Positions 56,823-64,000 of a DNA stretch of 64,000 bases are shown here, piece after piece. Numbering within the stretch: the first letter of the stretch is position 1; each line of letters begins with the position of its first letter. Under the pieces are notes generated by a model. The model did no database searches. It worked only from the letters and a program-made list of their open reading frames with translations, and had not been told where the DNA came from. Position numbers and translations under genes: made by a program. Origin of the DNA: Mangrovimonas xylaniphaga (GTDB taxonomy: Bacteria; Bacteroidota; Bacteroidia; Flavobacteriales; Flavobacteriaceae). The stretch lies in NCBI RefSeq assembly GCF_001280435.1, contig NZ_LBIP01000013.1:930001-994000 (forward strand), read 5' to 3'.

Positions 56823-59132
56823 TTATCCCAAAGTTACTGTAGTTCCTTTTGTTACTGTAATTGCTTGATCATTCACCAAAATGTCCAAAGCTTCACCTGT
56901 TTCCAATTCAAAACTTGTTTGCTTTTGGGATACATTCACTTTCAAAATATGATGTCTGAAGTTGACTTTGAAAGAATAACTGGTCCATTCCTTAGGAATT
57001 TTTGGTTCGAAGAACAACTTGTCTTCCTTCACGCGCATCCCTCCGAAACCTTCTACAATACTCATCCAAGTCCCTGCCATGGACGTAATGTGAAGTCCTT
57101 CGTGAACTTCTTTATTATAATCGTCCAAATCCAGACGCGAGGTTCTCAAGTAAAAGGTATAAGCCATTTCCATTTGATCCAATTTTGCAGCCTGAATACT
57201 ATGCACACATGGCGACAAGGAACTTTCGTGAACCGTAAAAGGCTCGTAGAAATTAAAATGACGTTCTAATTCTTCTGTAGAAAAATGGTCTTCAAAAAAG
57301 TAGAACCCTTGTAAGGTGTCCGCCTGTTTGATATAAGGTGAACGCAAGATGCGGTCCCAAGACCATTTTTGGTTGATTGGACGCTCGGATTTATCCAAAT
57401 CGGCAACCGTTATCAATTCCTTATCCAAAAAGCCATCCTGTTGCAAATACACTTGGTGCTCTTCGGAATATGGGAAATACATATTGCCAGACACATCTTT
57501 CCAAGCTTTTAGTTCCTCAGCTCCCAATTGGACTTTGTCCATGATTCTGGAGTAATCTTCGGCATACTCGCTTTTTACCTTTTCAATGTTTTCCAAAGCA
57601 TAATTGATACACCATTGGGCAATGTAATTGGTGTAGAAATTATTGTTGACATTGTTTTCGTATTCATTCGGACCTGTTACGCCCAAGATGACATATTTAT
57701 TTTTTGCTGTTGAAAAGGTCGCACGTTGATGCCAAAAACGGGCAATTCCAATCAACACTTCCAATCCTTTTTCTGGAATGTAACTGTAATCGCCAGTATA
57801 CCTGTAGTAGTTAAAAATGGCAAAGGCAATGGCCCCGTTACGGTGAATTTCCTCAAAAGTGATTTCCCACTCATTATGACATTCCTCTCCATTCATGGTT
57901 ACCATAGGATATAAAGCCGCTCCATTTGAAAAGCCCAATTTTTCAGCATTTTCAATGGCTTTATCCAAATGATGGTAGCGGTATTCCAACAAGCTTCTCG
58001 CTACATTTTGATCTTTGGTAGCCATATAGAACGGGATACAATAAGCTTCGGTATCCCAATAGGTACTACCTCCATATTTTTCACCGGTAAATCCTTTAGG
58101 TCCAATATTCAATCGTGCATCCTTTCCTAAATAAGTATGGTTCAATTGCAAAATATTGAAACGGATTCCCTGCTGTGCTTTTACATCGCCTTCTATGGTG
58201 ATGTCGGCCATGGCCCAAATATTGGCCCAAGCCTCTTTTTGTTTTGCCAACAAACCTTCAAAACCTAAATTATAGGCCTCTTGCAAAGCACTTTTGGCTG
58301 CGGCAACTAAATGGGTTTTATCGTGATTTCTATCTACCACATAACCTCCCATTTTGTTGATAGTAAAGGTGTCATTGGCCTTTACATCTGAAGCGTATTC
58401 AAAACTGATTCTGGTATCGTTTTGAGAAATGTTTGGGGTTAAAGCAAGTGCTTTACCATTTACCAAACATTGCGATTCCATAAACGTACAGGTATGGAAT
58501 TGCGTTTTCATGGTGTGAGCCTCTATGAAGGCTTGTACGCCATTGTGGGTAATGTTGGTAATGTTCCAAAATTTGTCATCCCAGTTGGAATCTTCATTGG
58601 TGATTCCTGCATCCAAATAAGGTTCAAAAACTATAGTAACATCCTTATTGAGTGGTGTCACCGAATAATTGATGGCGCCCACTTCATCTAAATCAAGACT
58701 TAAAAACCTTTTGGAGGTCACCTGTACTTCCACTCCATTTGGAAGTGTTGCCGTAAAGGATCTAGACAACCAACCTTCTTTCATGTTCAGTTCCCTAACA
58801 AAATCCTTCACTTCTGTACAAAGGTGCAAATCCAAAGCCTCACCATCCACATACACATTAATCCCTATCCAATTGGGAGCATTCAATACTTTGGCAAAAT
58901 ACTCTGGATAGCCATTTTTCCACCAGCCCACACGGGTTTTATCAGGATAATAAACCCCAGCGATATAGCTTCCCTGGAATGTTGGACCGGAGTACTGCTC
59001 TTCAAAGTTGGCACGTTGGCCCATGGCTCCATTTCCAATACTAAATAAACTCTCTGAGGATTTAACGCGATCTGGCTCAAACCCTTCCTCAATAATGGAC
59101 CAATTGTCTGGTTTTATATAATCTTGATTCAT
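56823..59132 (-). CDS. GH65 maltose phosphorylase-type enzyme
   Basis: The 769-residue enzyme has the GH65 plan: N-terminal beta-sandwich, then an (alpha/alpha)6 barrel and a C-terminal domain. The catalytic region MVTMNGEECHNEWEITFEEIHRN carries the general acid Glu. Others are YGGSTYWDTEAYCIPFYMATKD and VTGPNEYENNVNNN. Maltose phosphorylase makes glucose and beta-glucose-1-phosphate with phosphate, and its neighbour PgmB handles that product; trehalose or kojibiose as substrate is less likely. No signal peptide, so cytosolic. It overlaps pgmB by four nt. Confidence 0.9.
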   Translation of the reverse strand: MNQDYIKPDNWSIIEEGFEPDRVKSSESLFSIGNGAMGQRANFEEQYSGPTFQGSYIAGVYYPDKTRVGWWKNGYPEYFAKVLNAPNWIGINVYVDGEALDLHLCTEVKDFVRELNMKEGWLSRSFTATLPNGVEVQVTSKRFLSLDLDEVGAINYSVTPLNKDVTIVFEPYLDAGITNEDSNWDDKFWNITNITHNGVQAFIEAHTMKTQFHTCTFMESQCLVNGKALALTPNISQNDTRISFEYASDVKANDTFTINKMGGYVVDRNHDKTHLVAAAKSALQEAYNLGFEGLLAKQKEAWANIWAMADITIEGDVKAQQGIRFNILQLNHTYLGKDARLNIGPKGFTGEKYGGSTYWDTEAYCIPFYMATKDQNVARSLLEYRYHHLDKAIENAEKLGFSNGAALYPMVTMNGEECHNEWEITFEEIHRNGAIAFAIFNYYRYTGDYSYIPEKGLEVLIGIARFWHQRATFSTAKNKYVILGVTGPNEYENNVNNNFYTNYIAQWCINYALENIEKVKSEYAEDYSRIMDKVQLGAEELKAWKDVSGNMYFPYSEEHQVYLQQDGFLDKELITVADLDKSERPINQKWSWDRILRSPYIKQADTLQGFYFFEDHFSTEELERHFNFYEPFTVHESSLSPCVHSIQAAKLDQMEMAYTFYLRTSRLDLDDYNKEVHEGLHITSMAGTWMSIVEGFGGMRVKEDKLFFEPKIPKEWTSYSFKVNFRHHILKVNVSQKQTSFELETGEALDILVNDQAITVTKGTTVTLG

Positions 59133-59785
59133 TTTTCAATTAGTTCTTTAATAAAATCTGTTGAGATTTCTGTAAAATCATTAAATACATAATCGGCATC
59201 TCCCAATACCGTTTTATCTCCTATGCCTATGGCAATCATTTGGGCTGCCTTGGCCGCCTCGATTCCTGCCGACGCATCTTCAAACACGATGCAGTGTTTA
59301 GGTTCTATTCCCAGAGCTTCCGCCCCTTTCAAAAACACTTCTGGATTTGGTTTTCCTTTTACCACATGGTTACCATCCACAATTTGATCGAACTTTGAAA
59401 GCAAATCGACCTTTTCCAAAATAACCGTAGCATTTTTACTGGCCGAGCCCAAGGCAATTCCCTGTTTGTTCTCTATAAGGTAATTGAGAACTTTAGGAAC
59501 GTCCGGTAGAATTTCTGAAGCATTCATCTGCTCGATGTAGTTCAGGTAATCGGTATTTTTGGAATCCATAAGTTCCTTGAATTCTGCTTCGGAAACCGTT
59601 TTGTTGCCCCAAGCCAATATCTTTTCCAACGATTTTACACGACTCACACCCTTCAATTGTTCGTTTTGTGTTTCGGTAAAATCCACGCCAATACTATTGG
59701 CCAACTTTTTCCAAGCCAAAAAATGGTATTTTGCAGTGTCTACAATTACACCATCTAGGTCGAAAATAAATCCTTTCTTATTCAT
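59129..59785 (-). CDS. pgmB: Beta-phosphoglucomutase
   Basis: The 218-residue HAD-family enzyme converts beta-glucose-1-phosphate to glucose-6-phosphate. Motif I is FIFDLDGVIVDTAKYHFLAWK, with nucleophile Asp about residue 8. Other landmarks are the cap-domain VSRVKSL and ASKNA, and the C-terminal VFEDASAGIEAAKAAQMIAIGIG. Placed beside the GH65 gene it funnels phosphorolytic maltose breakdown into glycolysis. It overlaps the MFS gene by eight nt and the GH65 gene by four nt. Confidence 0.94.
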   Translation of the reverse strand: MNKKGFIFDLDGVIVDTAKYHFLAWKKLANSIGVDFTETQNEQLKGVSRVKSLEKILAWGNKTVSEAEFKELMDSKNTDYLNYIEQMNASEILPDVPKVLNYLIENKQGIALGSASKNATVILEKVDLLSKFDQIVDGNHVVKGKPNPEVFLKGAEALGIEPKHCIVFEDASAGIEAAKAAQMIAIGIGDKTVLGDADYVFNDFTEISTDFIKELIEK

Positions 59786-61127
59786 TTGCTGTTTCTATTA
59801 TTTCATCCACATCCTTTACTCTTCTCACTAAAAGTGCCGCAATTAAAAAGCTCACTCCACTAGTTACCAAAGCCAACATGGCATTTTCGTTGTAAAAATA
59901 TTTTACGATAGGTCCGCCTATAAAGGCATTAATAATTTGGGGGATTACGATAAAGAAGTTGAAAATCCCCATATAAACTCCCATTTTTCTAGCAGGGATA
60001 GACCCCGCCAAAATGGCGTAAGGCATTGCCAAGATACTGGCCCAAGCAACTCCTACGGCCACCATAGATAATATCAACCAATATTCATTTGGAGAGAAAT
60101 ACATGGATATTAAACCAATTCCTCCAATAATTAAAGAGATTACGTGAGTTCGCTTCCTACCAATTCTTGCCGCTATAACGGGTAAAAAGAAGGCAAAAAT
60201 TGCAGAAACCAAATTGTACACTCCAAATAGCACCCCTACCCAGTCACCTGCATCTTGATACGCTGCACTATGCGTATCGCTAACCGGTAATCCGTAAATA
60301 TGATGTGCTAAAGCTGGGGTAGAAAACACCCACATTCCAAAAAGACCGAACCAAGAGAAGAATTGCACCCAAGCCAATTGCCTCATGGTTTGAGGCATTT
60401 TAGCAAAATCTGTAAAAATATCCATCAAACTGGATTTTTCATTTTCAGGGATTTCTGCTTCATCTGACATTAGGGCTAATTCCTCAGGAGAGTATTCTTT
60501 GGTTCTAAACACCGTAATAAGGACACTTCCAACCAAAATTGCTGCCCCTATTCCAAAGGACAGTAATAAGTGAAGTGGCACACCACCATCATTTCTGGAA
60601 TTGGAAACCCCAAAAAAGTTAGTAAGCGCATAAGGCAACCATGAACCAACCACAGCTCCTATACCTATTAAAACTGTTTGAATACTGAACCCTAAGGTTC
60701 TTTGATCTGTTCGAAGATTGTCTGCAACCAGAGCGCGAAACGGCTCCATGGCTACATTAAAAGAAGCATCCATGATCATCAACATTCCAGCACCTACCCA
60801 AATGGCAGGCATAAATGCGGTGAACATATCTGCATTAGGCATTAAAACCAACCCCAGTGCAGCCAACAAAGCCCCCACTAAAAAATAAGGTCGCCTTCGA
60901 CCTAATCTAGTCCAGGTTTTGTCACTATAGTGCCCAATTATGGGTTGAACAATTAATCCGGTAAGAGGTGCTACAATCCAAAACCATGACAATTCGTGAA
61001 CGTCTGCTCCGAAAATTTGTAAAATTCTACTGGCATTGGCATTTTGAAGGGCAAACCCCATTTGAATTCCGAGAAACCCAAAACTCATGTTCCAGATTTC
61101 CCAAAAGCCTAATACACGCTTTTTCAT
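59778..61127 (-). CDS. MFS sugar transporter (maltose/maltodextrin)
   Basis: The 449-residue membrane protein has 12 predicted helices. The MFS motif is visible as HYSDKTWTRLGRRRPYFLVG after the second helix, and a second half GRKRTHVISLIIGG. It resembles the GPH/SLC45-type sugar symporters, suggesting import of maltose or maltodextrins across the inner membrane. It is the first gene of the operon that continues to pgmB, GH65, GH97 and GH13 genes. Control elements at 61155-61214 lie directly upstream. Confidence 0.9.
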   Translation of the reverse strand: MKKRVLGFWEIWNMSFGFLGIQMGFALQNANASRILQIFGADVHELSWFWIVAPLTGLIVQPIIGHYSDKTWTRLGRRRPYFLVGALLAALGLVLMPNADMFTAFMPAIWVGAGMLMIMDASFNVAMEPFRALVADNLRTDQRTLGFSIQTVLIGIGAVVGSWLPYALTNFFGVSNSRNDGGVPLHLLLSFGIGAAILVGSVLITVFRTKEYSPEELALMSDEAEIPENEKSSLMDIFTDFAKMPQTMRQLAWVQFFSWFGLFGMWVFSTPALAHHIYGLPVSDTHSAAYQDAGDWVGVLFGVYNLVSAIFAFFLPVIAARIGRKRTHVISLIIGGIGLISMYFSPNEYWLILSMVAVGVAWASILAMPYAILAGSIPARKMGVYMGIFNFFIVIPQIINAFIGGPIVKYFYNENAMLALVTSGVSFLIAALLVRRVKDVDEIIETANE

Positions 61128-61154
61128 TTAAATAGTACATTTTAATTGATACTA

Positions 61155-61180
61155 TTTTGATAAGCGTTAACTTATCAAAA
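61155..61180. promoter_or_regulatory. 26-bp palindrome, candidate operator of the maltodextrin operon
   Basis: TTTTGATAAG at 61155-61164 is the perfect reverse complement of CTTATCAAAA at 61171-61180, with CGTTAA between. It lies 28-53 bp before the MFS start codon. It could bind the LacI-family protein encoded next door, or form an RNA hairpin in the operon leader. A second inverted repeat (61174-61185 with 61203-61214) shares its right arm. Confidence 0.55.
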
Positions 61181-61214
61181 CTTATAGGTGAGAAGTGAAA
61201 ATATAAGTTTTGAT
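61174..61214 (-). repeat. Perfect 12-bp inverted repeat in the operon leader
   Basis: ATCAAAACTTAT (61174-61185) is the exact complement of ATAAGTTTTGAT (61203-61214), with a 17-nt spacer. It shares its left arm with the 26-bp palindrome, so the two structures exclude each other as RNA hairpins. Confidence 0.55.
61189..61206 (+). repeat. 18-bp element shared by both control regions, copy 1
   Basis: TGAGAAGTGAAAATATAA occurs here, between the two arms of the 12-bp inverted repeat, and again at 62477-62494 before susC. Both copies are on the plus strand, although the two transcription units point in opposite directions. Confidence 0.6.
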
Positions 61215-61260
61215 CGGGTGTAAAGATAATAAAAAGATCGTTACCTAGGTGTTAACTTTT

Positions 61261-62301
61261 TTATTTGGTGGATTCGCGCTCTATTAATTCAGTTTCCAAA
61301 ACCACGGTTTGATAGCTCTCCTCCTCGGTTTCACCTTCCAATTTATCTATCAAAAGTTCAGCAGCCTTCTCTCCTATCTGCAAGGCATGTTGGCTTACCG
61401 TAGTCAAACCTGGTGTAGCGTGTTTGGACAGAACTCCATCGGTAAACCCTATCACCTGTAAGTCTTCTGGAATATTCTTATTCAAGCGTCTTGCCACTTT
61501 CATTGCTGTAAGTGCATAAAGCTCATTCACCGCAAAAATGCCATCCAATTCTGGATTATCCTTGAAGAGATATTCTATCTCCCTTTCCAATTCCTCCAAA
61601 TGATCTTCGGCATCCAATTCTTCTACAATTTTCAATATCAAACCAGATTCCGGCTCAAACTTATGTTCTTCCAGTGCTTCCAAATACCCCTGTGTTCGTA
61701 AGCGCCCAACACTAACATAGTCTTTAGTGGTAATAATGGCTATATGCCTGCAACCATTAGCTATCAATTTTTTTACGGCATTTTTAGACCCTTGAAAATC
61801 ATCCACAATCACCTTATCGCAATTCACTTCATTCACCACCCTATCAAACATGACAATAGGCATTCCTTGTGCAATGGTTTCCTTAAAATGGTGATAATCC
61901 TGCTGCAGCAAAGTTTCTTTGGAAATGGAAAGAATGAATCCATCAATACTCCCATTGGCCAACATTTCCATATTGATAACTTCCTTATCAAAGGACTCGT
62001 TAGACAACCCTACAATAACATTGTAACCTCGCTTGTTGGCCACCTTTTCAATCCCCATAATGACCTTGGAAAAAAAGTGGTGCACAATCTCCGGAATGAT
62101 AATCCCAATGGTCTTGGTTTTCCTGTTTTTTAAACTTAGGGCAATATTGTTTGGCTTATAGTTATAGAGTTTCGCAAACGCCTGAATTTTTTCACGCGTA
62201 TCTTCACTAATTTCCTTACTGTTTCTAAGGGCTTTAGATACGGTTCCAATCGAAACATCCAACTCTTTCGCAATCTGTTTTAGCGTAACCTTTCTCTTCA
62301 T
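61261..62301 (-). CDS. LacI-family transcriptional regulator
   Basis: The protein has 346 residues from the ATG at 62299-62301. The frame is open 40 codons further upstream, but family members start at the helix-turn-helix, KRKVTLKQIAKELDVSIGTVSKALRNS. The ligand-binding domain shows TIGIIIPEIVHHFFSKVIMGIE, DGFILSISKE, and the C-terminal IGFTDGVLSKHATPGLTTVSQHALQIGEKAAELL. It should repress or activate the adjacent maltodextrin genes in response to a sugar. A LacI-like operator candidate is in its upstream gap at 62405-62418. Confidence 0.93.
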   Translation of the reverse strand: MKRKVTLKQIAKELDVSIGTVSKALRNSKEISEDTREKIQAFAKLYNYKPNNIALSLKNRKTKTIGIIIPEIVHHFFSKVIMGIEKVANKRGYNVIVGLSNESFDKEVINMEMLANGSIDGFILSISKETLLQQDYHHFKETIAQGMPIVMFDRVVNEVNCDKVIVDDFQGSKNAVKKLIANGCRHIAIITTKDYVSVGRLRTQGYLEALEEHKFEPESGLILKIVEELDAEDHLEELEREIEYLFKDNPELDGIFAVNELYALTAMKVARRLNKNIPEDLQVIGFTDGVLSKHATPGLTTVSQHALQIGEKAAELLIDKLEGETEEESYQTVVLETELIERESTK

Positions 62302-62404
62302 AAATTTTTCTTTTCCGGCAATAAATATACTTCTAAATTGATAATCTGTTAAATTCTTGGTCCGATATTCATTTATTTCATATTTTGAGCTAAAGTTTTC
62401 AACA

Positions 62405-62418
62405 CGAAAACGTTTGCG
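62405..62418. promoter_or_regulatory. LacI-type operator candidate
   Basis: CGAAAACGTTTGCG is a palindrome apart from one base pair, centred on CG, with the AAACGTTT core common among LacI-family operators. It lies in the gap between the regulator and the divergent susC gene, 104 bp before its own start and 114 bp before susC. Confidence 0.5.
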
Positions 62419-62476
62419 CAACCCCTATAAAATGGATATCATAAAAAGTGACATAAAATTTACCTAGTTTTATCAT

Positions 62477-62494
62477 TGAGAAGTGAAAATATAA
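62477..62494 (+). repeat. 18-bp element shared by both control regions, copy 2
   Basis: A perfect second copy of the element at 61189-61206, here 38 bp before the susC start codon. TTACCTAG also occurs near both copies (61241-61248 and 62460-62467). Confidence 0.6.
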
Positions 62495-62531
62495 CTAAAT
62501 AAAGTTAACAAACTAATTCAAAAGAATTGTA

Positions 62532-64000
62532 TGAAAACAACGCTAAATTACTTATTATTCCTGTGTTGCATGCTGCCTTCATTCCTATTTGCGCAGACCC
62601 AACTATCGGGAGTAGTAACGGAAGAATCTTCATCCTTGCCACTACCTGGAGTTAATGTCCTAATTAAGGGCACTACATCGGGAACGGCAACCGATTTTGA
62701 TGGAAATTATCAATTGAATGTCAACAATGGAGACGTCATTGTATTTTCCTATGTAGGGTACATCACTCAAGAAATCACCTACACCGGGCAAAGCACCTTA
62801 AATGTTAGTATGGTTGAGGATGCTGCCAAATTGGATGAAGTTGTTATTATTGGTTATGGTGCTGTGAAAAAGGACGACCTTACAGGAACAGCAGATATGG
62901 TAACTTCTGAGGATTTCAACAAAGGTCCTATTGTATCTGCCCAACAATTAATTACCGGTAAGGTAGCCGGGGTATCCATTACTTCTGGTAGTGGGGCTCC
63001 TGGAGAAGGGCAAGATATCCGTATTAGAGGTACGGGGTCTCTATCCTTAAGCAGTAATCCATTAATAGTAATAGACGGTATTCCAATCAACAACGATGCT
63101 GTTGGAGGGGCAAGAAACCCATTGAACCTTGTCAACCCGAACGACATTGAAAGCATGGTGGTTTTAAAAGATGCTTCGGCAACAGCCATCTATGGTTCTC
63201 GAGGAGGTAACGGGGTTATCTTGATTACTACTAAAAAAGGAAAGGACAACGATTTTAAATTCAACTTAAATTCTTCTACTACACACCACACCTCTAGTGC
63301 CACTGTAGACGTTCTTTCTGCAGATCAATTTAGAGAGGTTGTCACAAACCATCCTCGTGCCAATGAAGCTACAATAGCATTACTTGGAAATGCCAACACC
63401 GATTGGCAGGATGAAATTTACAACAACGCCTTTGGTCAAGACCACAACTTTAGTGCCTTGGGAAGTGCTTGGGGAGTGCCAATGAGAGCTTCTGTAGGTT
63501 ATTCAGATCATGATGGTATCCTTCGAAGAGATAACTTCAAAAGAACTACTGGAGCTTTAAGTTTGACTCCAAAGTTATTGGATGATCATTTAAAAATTGA
63601 ATTGAACGCCAAAGGACAATATACTGAAAATTTCTTCGGAAATAGAGGTGCTATTGGATCGGCAAACGTTTATGATCCAACTCAACCAGTATATGATGCC
63701 AATTCTCAATACGGAGGCTACTTTGATTGGACAGATGCCAACGGCACGCACATCAGTCTTTCTCCAATCAACCCTGTGGCACAGTTAAACTTGGTAGACG
63801 ATACTTCTGAAGTTAGACGTTTCTTAGGAAATGCCAAAGTAGACTACAATTTCCATTTTTTAGAAGACCTTACTGCTACGGTTAACGTAGGTTTGGACAA
63901 ATCCAACAGTAACGGAAGAACAGTTACCTCTGAAGACTATCCTTCTACAGACCCAGATTGGATTGGATCTAGAAATGAATATTCCCAAGAAAGAACAGAC
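62532..64000 (+). CDS. susC: SusC-family TonB-dependent receptor, N-terminal part (truncated by window edge)
   Basis: About 489 residues are visible. The signal peptide is MKTTLNYLLFLCCMLPSFLFAQ. A carboxypeptidase-D-like N-terminal domain (LSGVVTEESSSLPLPGVNVLIKG...YVGYITQEI) is followed by the TonB box region (DEVVIIGYG), and a plug domain (VAGVSITSGSGAPGEGQDIRIRG, ASATAIYGSRGGNGVILITTKKG). The barrel then starts and runs off the window. SusC works with a SusD lipoprotein to import oligosaccharides across the outer membrane; susD would be expected just beyond the end. The ATG at 62532 is divergent from the lacI gene. Confidence 0.95.

Noticed and set aside
62302-62421. A 40-residue N-terminal extension of the LacI-family protein
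   Set aside because: Family members start directly with the helix-turn-helix; the extra segment is AT-rich and overlaps likely regulatory sequence, including the operator candidate.
61155-62494. CRISPR-like repeat array between the MFS operon and susC
   Set aside because: Only two copies of the 18-bp element exist, about 1.3 kb apart, with a gene between them and no cas genes nearby.

Overview
The window is a continuous stretch of chromosome from a marine-type Flavobacteriaceae (Bacteroidota). I infer this from AT-rich DNA, Bacteroidota promoters of the TTG-N17-23-TANNTTTG type (clear before tRNA-Phe and the purine nucleoside phosphorylase gene), a type IX secretion sorting domain, a lipidated TamL partner of TamB, a SusC-type receptor, a CoaX pantothenate kinase, a bacterial mevalonate pathway and many lipoproteins. 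I see no prophage, insertion sequence, CRISPR array or rRNA.

Layout. 1-6650 (minus): an envelope gene string, coaX, a beta-barrel protein, a TPR protein, lptC, a small membrane protein, a CNNM/CBS protein and the start of ppiD. 6787-6944: tRNA-Phe with its own promoter and terminator. 6989-9527 (minus): a three-gene Mla-type lipid transport operon, divergent from a patatin and an L,D-transpeptidase. 11444-14564 (minus): a carboxypeptidase-regulatory-like protein, a TlpA-like lipoprotein and an FAH-family hydrolase. 14741-22078 (plus): the tamB-tamL pair. 22087-37885: mostly single housekeeping or accessory genes, including YceI, DUF2490, DUF1059, a SpoU methyltransferase, a T9SS type B secreted protein, DUF4256, DinB, a lipoprotein KatG, a DUF885 peptidase, a frameshifted peroxiredoxin, purine nucleoside phosphorylase, an alpha/beta hydrolase and an RMD1-family protein.

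38082-41972 (minus) is a polyamine operon: arginine decarboxylase, agmatinase, a deoxyhypusine-synthase-like protein and an acidic small protein. Before it lies an unusual leader. A 55-codon ORF, absent from simple long-ORF scans, runs through a region that can fold into nested hairpins and a pseudoknot. Its start codon is inside one hairpin and its stop inside a terminator-like hairpin. This is the best candidate here for an undescribed regulatory element. 42027-49122 holds an S4-domain pseudouridine-synthase-like protein, isoprenoid genes (UbiA-type prenyltransferase, mevalonate-kinase-like GHMP kinase, diphosphomevalonate decarboxylase), DUF1697, a flavoprotein, TesB and MsrA.

49187-64000 is a maltodextrin/starch utilization locus. 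A minus-strand operon encodes an MFS sugar transporter, beta-phosphoglucomutase, a GH65 maltose-phosphorylase-type enzyme, a GH97 SusB-type alpha-glucosidase and three GH13 amylases. Upstream are a LacI-family regulator and, divergently, a SusC receptor cut by the window end. The control regions carry a 26-bp palindrome, a LacI-like 14-bp operator candidate and a perfectly repeated 18-bp element.
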